From Acidimicrobiaceae bacterium (GTDB lineage Bacteria; Actinomycetota; Acidimicrobiia; Acidimicrobiales; Acidimicrobiaceae), in the NCBI GenBank assembly GCA_013044415.1, contig JABEUO010000199.1, positions 1 through 5,794 on the forward strand: a stretch of 5,794 nt of DNA, written 5' to 3'. Shown here one piece after another: positions 1 through 5,695 of this stretch. A program made the translations under genes and the position numbers. Every line of letters starts with the position of its first letter. Position 1 is the stretch's first letter. The notes under the pieces were generated by a model. The model saw nothing but the letters and a program-made list of their open reading frames with translations. It ran no database searches and was not told the origin of the DNA.

Positions 1-221
1 GCAGACTCATTTGCAATCCGTCCAGATAGTCGGTACATTCCAAGGCTCATGAGCCACCCGTGGTTAAAACGAGTGTCCCAGTTGCGCCCGTGAAGTCCGC
101 ACTTGTTACTAGCCAGGAGAGCCATCCGTTCGTGGATATAGCTGTTTATCAACTTGAACTTCCTTGACGAGTTTCCATGTCGGAAGTATGCATGCCATCC
201 CCGCAATATCGGGTTAGGCCT
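1..221 (-). other. Group II intron reverse transcriptase/maturase C-terminal fragment (GIIM domain) inside the chimeric frame
   Basis: Codons 246-318 of the chimeric frame match the group II intron maturase-specific (domain X/GIIM) region. They read NPILRGWHAYFRHGNSSRKF (248-267), then an SYIHERMALLASNKCGLHGR helix (272-291) and GWLMSLGMYRLSGRI (300-314). The LRGW-x3-YFR and YRLSG blocks are the features I recognise from the family. Domain X contacts the intron RNA and supports splicing. The reverse transcriptase domain with its YxDD active site, which should come before it, is missing and replaced by TnpB sequence. Related proteins usually end a few to a few tens of residues after YRLSG, so the stop probably lies just beyond the left edge, followed by the intron's 3' domains if they survive. 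The piece cannot mobilise an intron by itself. The identification rests on motif recall, not an alignment. Confidence 0.75.
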
Positions 222-956
222 CTCTGAGAGGGTGCAGTTAAGCAGCCGGGCGTTGTTCTTGGCCAGGTGGCGCTGTACTCTGCGGGTGTCTTCTTTAGAA
301 CGTAGTCCGCCGATAGTTGGCAATACAATGGTGCGTCGATCATCCTCAAAGCGCATAGCTCCAGTGGTAAAACGAACTCTACCAGGGTCTGTGCGCTTGC
401 TGGCGAACTTAGGAAAGCCGACCCTCTTACCCTTGCGCTGGCCTCGCTTGGACTGCGACCAATTCGATAGTGCCTGCACCAGATCGGCAATCCCCGATGA
501 GTATGCCCCTTTGGAGTTATCTCCCGACCAAGGAGCGATCTCGTTCTTCTCTTGGTTCCACTCTTTACGAAGTGCCTCAAGAGTCCATGGTATCGATTTA
601 TGGTCTGAGTTCTCTTTCTTGGCGTCCATGTCTGACTTGACCTTGGCTAGAGCCCAGTTGTAGGCGAAGTGTCTAGTGTCAAAGTGAGAACGGATACCAG
701 ATGCTACCTGTGGATCTTTTGGCCACTCGACCTCAAAGGTTGCGCCGATAAGCGTCCAACCGCTCGGGACCGACTTGCCAGCATCATCGCATAGTTGGAA
801 CAAGACACTGACCGATTCCACCGAGGAACGGTATTTCTCGAAATCTCCAGGGAGTGCACCCTTGATTGTAGGCTTGGCGCCGTTGGAGATAACCTGACCT
901 CCGGTGAGATCGGCTACCTTCTGAGCCTGTGCTTTTGTTCGCATTACCGCAATCAT
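1..956 (-). CDS. tnpB: Chimeric open frame: IS607-type TnpB N-terminal half fused in frame to group II intron maturase C-terminus (partial, runs off left edge)
   Basis: An uninterrupted minus-strand frame starts at ATG 956-954 and is still open after 318 codons at the window edge. Residues about 66-245 are a typical IS607/IS605 OrfB (TnpB) N-terminal region: a WTLIGATFEVEW start, then RHFAYNWALAKVK (95-107), an APWSGDNSKGAY block (141-152), GFPKF (180-184), VRFTTGAMR and the RRVQRHLAKNNARLL helix. Intact TnpB proteins, RNA-guided nucleases of this IS group, continue into a RuvC-like domain with a catalytic Asp/Glu/Asp set and a zinc finger. None of that is visible here. From about residue 246 (near position 220) the protein becomes a group II intron maturase C-terminus. 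The start is chosen because the ancestral tnpA stop overlaps it (ATGA, 956-953), with a GAGG about ten bases upstream. The frame has no stops or frameshifts, unlike the neighbouring tnpA. TnpB nuclease activity should be absent. Whether the fused protein is made is unknown. Confidence 0.8.
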   Translation of the reverse strand, partial: MIAVMRTKAQAQKVADLTGGQVISNGAKPTIKGALPGDFEKYRSSVESVSVLFQLCDDAGKSVPSGWTLIGATFEVEWPKDPQVASGIRSHFDTRHFAYNWALAKVKSDMDAKKENSDHKSIPWTLEALRKEWNQEKNEIAPWSGDNSKGAYSSGIADLVQALSNWSQSKRGQRKGKRVGFPKFASKRTDPGRVRFTTGAMRFEDDRRTIVLPTIGGLRSKEDTRRVQRHLAKNNARLLNCTLSERPNPILRGWHAYFRHGNSSRKFKLINSYIHERMALLASNKCGLHGRNWDTRFNHGWLMSLGMYRLSGRIANES

Positions 957-1532
957 TCACACACCGCCTCAATAGCTCGTTAGGCCTTTTTTGATGCCGA
1001 ACGACGACCATAGAGACGCTCGCAAACCGATGTGAGTAACTCCGTGATATCGCGGACGAGATCATCGTCCACCTCGGCTCGGGTCGATCGCAACCAACCT
1101 GATAGGGAGACTTCTTGACCGAGCACCAAGGGCTGTCTCCACATAGTCAACTCCGAACCGACAGAACCGATCACGATGCTCGACCAGAATCGTCGTGACA
1201 TTGGGGTCTCCTAAGAGTGCCAGGGATTGACGACGATGGCCATTGAGGGCTGAGCCGACCTCGGTAACCACTTTGTCGATCTTGTATCCATTTTCTGTTG
1301 CCCATGTCAAGACCCTCGCCACCTGTCGGTCTAGGTCTGGCTTTTGGTCAGACGATAAGACTCGTGCGTAGATAGCCGATGATCCGTGCTTTGACTCTTA
1401 GGGTTCTAAATCTCCGACCAAAATTAGCTTGCCAACTTTACGCGCTACGACGGGCATCTTCCCTCTCCGATGCGACTTGTATGCCGTCTGAGGATGTCTG
1501 CCTTGGGACAGTGCCCACTCACGCAAATTCAT
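953..1532 (-). pseudogene. tnpA: Decayed IS607-family serine recombinase (TnpA/resolvase)
   Basis: IS607 TnpA is a small serine recombinase with an N-terminal MerR-like helix-turn-helix and a catalytic domain. The N-terminus is at ATG 1532: NLREWALSQGRHPQTAY followed by RKVGKLILVGD (residues 2-41). It is then cut by TAA at 1400-1398. The same frame continues with SAIYARVLSSDQKPDLDRQ, EVGSALNGHRRQ and VEHRDRFCRFGVDYVE, all hallmark recombinase blocks. Near position 1079 one extra base throws the frame: VAIDP is followed in the next frame by AEVDDDLVRDITELL and YGRRSASKKA. A second stop, TAA 982-980, precedes RAIEAVCE and the presumed ancestral stop TGA at 955-953, which overlaps the tnpB ATG. 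The usual catalytic Ser after YARV is Leu here (codon TTA, 1358-1356), although a Ser follows it. Four independent lesions make this a clear pseudogene. Fragments could be expressed from GTG 1322 or internal ATGs but would lack a full fold. Confidence 0.88.
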
Positions 1533-1568
1533 TAGATCTTGTTCTAGTGCATCGTTGCGACAACTGTT

Positions 1569-1596
1569 GCAAGCCCTTCTTACGGAAGGGGTTTGC
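1569..1596. other. Imperfect inverted repeat between the large membrane-protein gene and the IS607 remnant
   Basis: GCAAGCCCTT at 1569-1578 can pair with GAAGGGGTTTGC up to 1596, using two G-T wobbles and an 8-nt loop. It lies 27 nt past the stop of the large minus-strand gene, where a terminator would be expected. There is no T-tract on either strand, and the wobbles become mismatches in the minus-strand transcript. It is therefore at best a weak or Rho-assisted stop. It could also belong to the IS607 end, since IS607 ends lack long terminal inverted repeats but can carry subterminal ones. I see nothing else in 1533-1622. Confidence 0.25.
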
Positions 1597-1622
1597 GCTA
1601 TGGTTGGTTCAATCCGATACGG

Positions 1623-4184
1623 CTATTCATCTTCGCTTTGGGAACCACTAGCGCTTGAGAGGCTGAATGAGACCCGATCCTCGTCTTCTTTGGCTTCCCA
1701 TTCGGGATCATCTGCACCTTTTGCCTCACGCTTCCGATCGCGGATGGCGAAAAAGATCCAAGCGAATATGGTTGTACCGACAAAAAGTCCGGTGAATATG
1801 GCCGCTGCAATTGTCCCGTTTATAGTACCTACGTAGCTAGATCCCTGTCCCAACAGCAGATGGAAGAATATAAAGGCAGAAATTCCCAACAAGACTGCCC
1901 ATACAGCCCTGTTCCACTTGAAGATGTCCCTTCCAGGCAGGTAGCGGAGCGGCAAAAGACTGATTAGCACACCTTGCACGCCCGCTATGAATATTGAAAC
2001 CAGTGCCGCATCGACCCCGACGGCTACGACACTCGCGTGGGTCGAATGTGTCCAAGAGCTAAGCGGCTGTCTGGCGAGCCAGGCAGCTAACGCTACCGCA
2101 AGGGTAGTCATGAAGGAAAGAACCTGGGCCTTCCCACTGTCGCTTTCAGAAATCTTGATCTTGTTGGCTACTTGCAGACCCGCAACCATCCCGTAGAGAT
2201 ATCCCGGCTCAAAGTGCAGTGCACGGCTTATCACAACACAGACTGCAGCGATCCCGATAGCCCCAGGTAATACATGACCTTGAACTTTAGCCTCGGGGTC
2301 CTTGCGCCGAAGGTAAAGTGCAGCTGGAAGGTCGGTGGCCATGGTAATGACCGTAAGGCCAACTAAAAGACCCAAAAAAATGAGTAGCGACGACTCGTTG
2401 AAGCTAAATTTCGGATCCAATAGGCCATACAAGAGAGCACTCACCAATAGCACTCCGCTGAGGCGGACATTATTCGATATCTTGCTGGTGATTCCCCCAC
2501 CAGTTGAACCCTTCTTTCTGCGGAATCGATTCCGTAGGGCGATGAGGTCGTCTTCGTGCTCCTCTAGGGTCGCATTTAGAAACTCCGTCGGGAACGCGAC
2601 GAACGGAATCGCCAAAGCGGCGACGGCAGCGCTCTTTGCTAACGACTTAGCCGAGAAGGAGATCTGCGACGGCAACAATATGGCGGTAGACAGCATGCCT
2701 AGGTGAACCGATGGAACATAGACCATAAAGTCCACCGTCCTAGCGGTGGCGGGTGCACCAATACAGGTCACAGTGATCGCCGCGGGGCCAGAGACGGCGT
2801 CTCCAGGGACTGCAATTCTTAACCTGGGCAGCAAACCACCGACCGGGGTAGGAGTAGCTACAACCTGATTACCAAAAAGTACCATTGGTCGCACACACCC
2901 TATGGGTAGCGCCCGGTCGAGGAGGGTAATCATTGAACCGGGGATACCTGAAGTTTGAGACAGGTAAAAGATTATTGCTCCGTGCACAGCTGGTTCGAGT
3001 GGGCCAATTGAATACTCGGATATGTGGATATACGACGGTGGCTGGCTGGGGGAAGCCACAGCTGGTTGGCTGGTAGGCCCGAACGAATAGATCACCGGCT
3101 GAGAACTTCTAGCAGCAACTATAGGTGCCGCAATCACCTTGGAGACCGTGGTCGGTGGGCTGGCGGGTGCAGTTGAAGCTAGAGATGGCGTGACTACCGG
3201 GACATTTACCGGGGGATCCGGAGGAGGGGTTGGCGCTGGAGGTGGGCTCAACTGCGGTGGGCTGGAAGGCAAAGGAACGACGGTAACCGTGTTCGTGGTA
3301 ACAGCAATGCTCGATCCAAAGCTATTCGACACAATGACACTAAAGTCATAGACGTTAGCTGGCAGCCCAGTTACCGATACGGTTACGGTTCCGACATAAC
3401 CGCTTGCCACCTGCTCAACGACTGAAGTTCCGACTGTATTAGTTGTGATGTCGTGGGGCGTAACAGTGACACTGGTGACTGGTGCAACGCCATTTTCTGC
3501 CCTGGCGATCACAGCCGAGACGATAGCGCCTCCTTGGGTCGCGACTGCACTCACCGAGCTCGGTGGTGCTGGGGTCATTACCTCATCGGTCTCCCGGAGC
3601 GACACATCGAGCGACGGAAATCCAATTACCTCCAAAGTCGCCCAGGTCGTGCCCGTCTTTTCTTGCTCCGAAGTCACCTGGATAGAGCACTTTTGTGCAG
3701 TCTTCAATACGAGCCCGGAGCAGTTGTTTTGAAGCATAAAGCGGCCAGCAGTTGGGGACAAAAAGACCGAAGGGAAACTAAAAGGCACCAAAGTACTCGG
3801 TTCCGTGTAAGTAACAGTTTGAGGAGCGGTTGCTCCAGCACTCGCCAAAGAAAAAGTCAAGGACGAAATCGAAGGCGTTGGTATTGCCGCTTGATTGTCT
3901 GCGCCTACTGCGGTATTGCCCGAATCGGAATGCGAACTGTTATCGGTCGAACCAATTCCTGAACTTTGGTCGGTATTAGCTCCGTATTGGCCGCCGAGTT
4001 GTCTACTACTAACCTCGTGGACTTTTCCGTTCGAGTCCCTCGAAGCAGCAGTCGCTGGAGACCCGTATGCCGGGCCGGAGATCACTAACCAACCCACTAA
4101 AACGGAAGAGAGTACGAATACAGCTGAAATCAGCCGAAGCCATAACCACTTTTGGCGATGGCCATCCCCTGTCCCCCGCTTCAT
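1623..4184 (-). CDS. Large exported multidomain membrane protein with Ig-like, FN3-like and IPT/TIG-like ectodomain and a polytopic C-terminal domain with YGLLDP motif
   Basis: The protein is 853 residues and its function is unknown. Residues 1-40 are a charged start and a hydrophobic helix (about 14-37) ending GPAYGSPA, a signal peptide or anchor. Residues 45-100 are Ser/Gly/Asn-rich. Residues about 103-197 resemble the HYDIN/ASPM-type (choice-of-anchor) Ig domain: FMLQNNCSG, then KCSIQV and TTWATLEV, with two Cys that could pair. Residues 206-303 look FN3-like. Residues 304-350 are Pro-rich. Residues about 400-480 resemble a bacterial IPT/TIG domain (GIPGSMITLLDRALPIGC ... ITVTC). Seven or eight hydrophobic segments follow, at about 515-532, 573-592, 597-620, 638-656, 685-704, 716-745, 760-780 and 788-813. 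Before the second and third lie a charged segment (EEHEDD ... RNRFRRKKG) and YGLLDPKFSFNESS. The C-terminus is acidic and Ser-rich. I recall a similar FGLLDP-type motif in actinobacterial proteins named FGLLP motif-containing membrane proteins, but cannot confirm membership. ATG 4184 is supported by GGAG seven bases upstream. The gene stands alone and the frame is intact. Confidence 0.85.
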   Translation of the reverse strand: MKRGTGDGHRQKWLWLRLISAVFVLSSVLVGWLVISGPAYGSPATAASRDSNGKVHEVSSRQLGGQYGANTDQSSGIGSTDNSSHSDSGNTAVGADNQAAIPTPSISSLTFSLASAGATAPQTVTYTEPSTLVPFSFPSVFLSPTAGRFMLQNNCSGLVLKTAQKCSIQVTSEQEKTGTTWATLEVIGFPSLDVSLRETDEVMTPAPPSSVSAVATQGGAIVSAVIARAENGVAPVTSVTVTPHDITTNTVGTSVVEQVASGYVGTVTVSVTGLPANVYDFSVIVSNSFGSSIAVTTNTVTVVPLPSSPPQLSPPPAPTPPPDPPVNVPVVTPSLASTAPASPPTTVSKVIAAPIVAARSSQPVIYSFGPTSQPAVASPSQPPSYIHISEYSIGPLEPAVHGAIIFYLSQTSGIPGSMITLLDRALPIGCVRPMVLFGNQVVATPTPVGGLLPRLRIAVPGDAVSGPAAITVTCIGAPATARTVDFMVYVPSVHLGMLSTAILLPSQISFSAKSLAKSAAVAALAIPFVAFPTEFLNATLEEHEDDLIALRNRFRRKKGSTGGGITSKISNNVRLSGVLLVSALLYGLLDPKFSFNESSLLIFLGLLVGLTVITMATDLPAALYLRRKDPEAKVQGHVLPGAIGIAAVCVVISRALHFEPGYLYGMVAGLQVANKIKISESDSGKAQVLSFMTTLAVALAAWLARQPLSSWTHSTHASVVAVGVDAALVSIFIAGVQGVLISLLPLRYLPGRDIFKWNRAVWAVLLGISAFIFFHLLLGQGSSYVGTINGTIAAAIFTGLFVGTTIFAWIFFAIRDRKREAKGADDPEWEAKEDEDRVSFSLSSASGSQSEDE

Positions 4185-4191
4185 TGCTTTT

Positions 4192-4195
4192 CTCC
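4192..4195 (-). promoter_or_regulatory. Ribosome binding site of the large membrane-protein gene
   Basis: GGAG on the minus strand, seven bases before ATG 4184. It fixes this start over an out-of-frame ATG further upstream (4239), which lacks a comparable site. Confidence 0.7.
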
Positions 4196-4254
4196 ATCCC
4201 CACCCAAATGCAACATGAGAAAGCTATCAAGAAAACCACATGATGACAAGAGAT

Positions 4255-4283
4255 TTTTATCTTTTTTTGAAACTAATTCACAA
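4255..4283 (-). promoter_or_regulatory. Putative sigma-70-type promoter for the large membrane-protein gene
   Basis: On the minus strand TTGTGA (4283-4278) and ATAAAA (4260-4255) are separated by exactly 17 bases, in an A/T-rich patch that stands out from its surroundings. Transcription would begin near 4248, giving a leader of about 65 nt before ATG 4184. Upstream of it lies an AGGGA-5-TCCCT dyad (4289-4303), placed where a regulator could bind. Both hexamers deviate from consensus, so this is a candidate only. Confidence 0.35.
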
Positions 4284-4288
4284 TGACT

Positions 4289-4303
4289 AGGGAATTAATC
4301 CCT
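4289..4303. promoter_or_regulatory. Near-palindromic dyad just upstream of the candidate promoter
   Basis: AGGGA-ATTAA-TCCCT has perfect 5-bp arms and an almost self-complementary AT centre, with its edge five bases upstream of the candidate -35. It has the size and position of an operator for a small dimeric regulator, but there is no further evidence. Confidence 0.2.
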
Positions 4304-4325
4304 GAACCGGGACCATGACATTTCA

Positions 4326-4346
4326 GATCCCACCCTGCGTGGGATC
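4326..4346. repeat. Perfect 8-bp inverted repeat with 5-nt loop
   Basis: GATCCCAC-CCTGC-GTGGGATC forms a perfect stem on either strand. No T-tract follows in either direction, so it does not look like an intrinsic terminator. It sits about 40 bp upstream of the candidate -35 for the large membrane-protein gene and could be a binding site, an RNA hairpin or a relic of an element end. Confidence 0.5.
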
Positions 4347-4390
4347 CGCTATAGACACAAGGTATTGCCGTACTTCAATTCCTCTGGTCA

Positions 4391-4437
4391 AGTCAACGCT
4401 CGACGGGTTGACTACAACATCGTTTTGAACCCCGTCG
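4391..4437. other. Candidate pseudoknot or alternative-pairing RNA element
   Basis: AGTCAAC (4391-4397) is perfectly complementary to GTTGACT (4407-4413), leaving a 9-nt loop. That loop and the first base of the 3' arm, CGACGGG (4401-4407), are perfectly complementary to CCCGTCG (4431-4437). The two 7-bp helices can form an H-type pseudoknot (6 bp in the second helix) or compete as a switch. A further TGAGG/CCTCA stem (4438-4458) abuts directly. The same pairings exist on both strands, so the sense strand is not known. No known riboswitch class was recognised. Confidence 0.3.
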
Positions 4438-4978
4438 TGAGGGCCGAAAGATACCTCAGCCTGCTTATCCCTATTCAGGAGTATCACAGGTTAGAACCGA
4501 AAACCCACCTTGCAGGGTAGGTATAGGTAAAACACGAAAAGGATCGTTCAAGCACGCAATCGGTACAAGGGCGATCTACTAACTGCGTACTCGTCCGGTA
4601 AAGCGACACGCCCACTGGTGCAAAACGAGTCTGCGGCTAGGTGATCATTCGATTGGCAGGAGAATACCCCTACTTTATTTAGATTTATTCGACATAAGAG
4701 ATCGAAAGACGTTCGGATGTCTTATTTCCAATTCATCATCGGGAACACCTTGGCGGCACCTCGTATCGCGGACGTCACCCAGGACCTAGGGGGGTCGATT
4801 GGAATCGAAGCAACCCACTCCTCCATTAGCTCGTCCGCTAATTGATTCTCGAAACTAGCTCGACGTCACCAGTAGAAACCGTCCACTTGATGATCGGACC
4901 ACCTAGCCAACTTGAGTGAAAGGAACCCGCTTTCTGACAAGGGGTGCTTGCCTAAGACTCTCAAAGTGACTTGCTGTA

Positions 4979-5028
4979 GGGACCACACCAAGCATCGCCA
5001 GGCGCTGGCCCTCTGCTATGGTCCTTTT
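4979..5028 (+). terminator. Nested hairpin followed by four T: possible terminator or structured RNA
   Basis: On the plus strand GGACCA (4980-4985) pairs with TGGTCC (5019-5024). Inside it AGCA (4991-4994) pairs with TGCT (5014-5017), and inside that GCCAG (4997-5001) pairs with CTGGC (5005-5009) around a GCG loop. TTTT follows at 5025-5028. The three helices are coaxial with small internal loops. The T-tract is short and no confident plus-strand gene lies upstream, so the terminator reading is uncertain. Confidence 0.3.
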
Positions 5029-5135
5029 CAGGCCGACTTATTTTTGACACACACGAACCAGCAAACTTTACTATCTACTAGGTCGCAGGAGTGGGCAATA
5101 CCGGGCCAGGGGAATTTAGCCCCAAATTGGGCAGC

Positions 5136-5261
5136 ATGATGGTGCCCTGGTATAAGCAAACAGGTCTGTTTGATGCTCCGTCGGACGGACCATTCAAGGC
5201 GAATTTACCGAGCTTACCAGCCCCTCCGGCACCGACTACGCCTGCTGTCCAAGCGCTATGA
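5136..5261 (+). CDS. Possible 41-residue Pro-rich small protein (low confidence)
   Basis: The plus-strand frame ATG 5136 to TGA 5259-5261 encodes a peptide beginning MMVPWYKQTGLFDAPSDGPF. Its last 20 residues are rich in Pro and Ala. The composition looks more protein-like than the surrounding frames. The same frame is open back to TAG at 5079-5081, so it could be the tail of a broken gene. There is no good ribosome binding site, and the 3' end overlaps the last codons of the convergent hydratase gene by 26 nt. The reverse strand is also open over most of this stretch, so this may be chance. Confidence 0.15.
   Translation: MMVPWYKQTGLFDAPSDGPFKANLPSLPAPPAPTTPAVQAL
5157..5189. repeat. Two adjacent perfect inverted repeats downstream of the hydratase gene
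   Basis: CAAACAG-GT-CTGTTTG (5157-5172, 7-bp arms) is followed four bases later by TCCGTC-G-GACGGA (5177-5189, 6-bp arms). They lie about 50-80 nt past the hydratase stop in its direction of transcription, where a 3' end is expected. The first is followed on the minus strand only by CTTATACC, so an intrinsic terminator would be weak. Both could equally be operator-like dyads. Confidence 0.35.
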
Positions 5262-5676
5262 ACTTAAGAATGTGCGTTGCAACGACGCACAGTTCGTCGC
5301 GTTGGTTAAAGATCTCAACACTTGCGTATGTCTTTAATTGCTCCTCGTCTAGGTCGGTAATGGTGTACTTAGCCGTGAGCGTATCGCCGAAATATACCGG
5401 CTTTATAAAGCGCAACCTGTCGTATCCATAGGAGAGACTTGGTATTTGAGCCCGGGCCTGAAGTTGAATCATCGTAGACGCCGTCGAACCCAGCGCAAAT
5501 GCCAAGACTCCGTGCACGATCCGAGTTTTATACGGGGTCGACTTCATGAATTCCTCATTGGTATGCATCTGGCTGAAATCTCCAGTGATACCGGCAAAGA
5601 GGTAGACATCGGACTCGGCGATCGTTTTAGTGAATGATACGGTATCGCCTACTTTAAGTGGGAGCAGACTTGCCAT
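5236..5676 (-). CDS. MaoC-like hot-dog fold hydratase, (R)-specific enoyl-CoA hydratase type
   Basis: The protein is 146 residues, the normal size for a single hot-dog MaoC/PhaJ-type hydratase. Such enzymes add water to trans-2-enoyl-CoA to give (R)-3-hydroxyacyl-CoA in the cytosol, and act in fatty acid breakdown, polyester precursor supply or related acyl-CoA pathways. The hydratase motif is clear: FAGITGDFSQMHTNEEF (27-43) with Asp33 and His38 as the expected catalytic pair, followed by IVHG (53-56). KVGDTVSFTKTI at the start and YDRLRFIKPVYFGDTL in the second half are the other family blocks. ATG 5676 has a GAGGAAGG ribosome binding site about nine bases upstream. No acyl-CoA dehydrogenase, thiolase or PHA synthase gene is visible nearby, so the substrate chain length and pathway cannot be assigned. 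Some MaoC-domain proteins of this size act on other substrates. The 14-bp tandem array sits directly in front of its ribosome binding site. Confidence 0.88.
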   Translation of the reverse strand: MASLLPLKVGDTVSFTKTIAESDVYLFAGITGDFSQMHTNEEFMKSTPYKTRIVHGVLAFALGSTASTMIQLQARAQIPSLSYGYDRLRFIKPVYFGDTLTAKYTITDLDEEQLKTYASVEIFNQRDELCVVATHILKFIALGQQA

Positions 5677-5685
5677 CTAGCTTTT

Positions 5686-5693
5686 CCTTCCTC
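5686..5693 (-). promoter_or_regulatory. Ribosome binding site of the hydratase gene
   Basis: GAGGAAGG on the minus strand, nine bases before ATG 5676. It lies immediately after the last tandem-repeat unit and supports the chosen start. Confidence 0.65.
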
Positions 5694-5695
5694 GA

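Larger units (their letters stand above)
4304..5235. other. Long gene-poor region rich in short inverted repeats; no convincing coding gene
   Basis: About 0.9 kb lies between the promoter area of the large membrane-protein gene and the end of the hydratase gene. Reading frames here are short, lack good ribosome binding sites and show no family motif I recognise. No tRNA, rRNA or group II domain V signature was found by eye. What it does hold is perfect inverted repeats of 5-8 bp at 4326-4346, 4391-4413, 4401-4437, 4438-4458, 4795-4808, 4825-4842, 4980-5024, 5106-5150, 5157-5172 and 5177-5189. There is also an A/T-rich patch at about 4670-4700. Some such hairpins are expected by chance in a stretch of this length. 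The region could hold an unannotated structured RNA, regulatory DNA for both flanking genes, or the eroded remains of a mobile element. Confidence 0.5.

Noticed and set aside
149..580. 143-codon minus-strand frame
   Set aside because: It is an alternate frame of the TnpB/maturase gene and contains no recognisable motif.
154..663. 169-codon plus-strand frame
   Set aside because: It is antisense to the TnpB/maturase frame, whose motifs are clear, and it shows no family motif of its own.
2335..2706. 123-codon plus-strand frame
   Set aside because: It lies antisense to membrane segments of the large protein and is not independent.
3453..3962. 169-codon plus-strand frame
   Set aside because: It is the reverse shadow of the Ig/FN3 part of the large exported protein. 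Its Arg- and Ser-rich composition is typical of antisense frames.
4771..4870. GACGTCACC direct repeat (4771-4779, 4862-4870) and TAGCTCG repeat (4827-4833, 4856-4862)
   Set aside because: The repeats are short, unevenly spaced and compatible with chance. There is no element boundary or target-site pattern.
4912..5139. 75-codon plus-strand frame from a TTG start
   Set aside because: It has no ribosome binding site and no recognised motif, and it runs through the nested hairpin at 4979-5028.
4304..5235. tRNA, group I or group II intron RNA in the intergenic region
   Set aside because: By eye there is no T-arm consensus in a cloverleaf context and no domain V or group I core. Only a covariance-model search would settle it.
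5272..5290. GTGCGT/ACGCAC inverted repeat as a terminator
   Set aside because: It lies inside the hydratase coding sequence and is explained by its codons. No T-tract follows.
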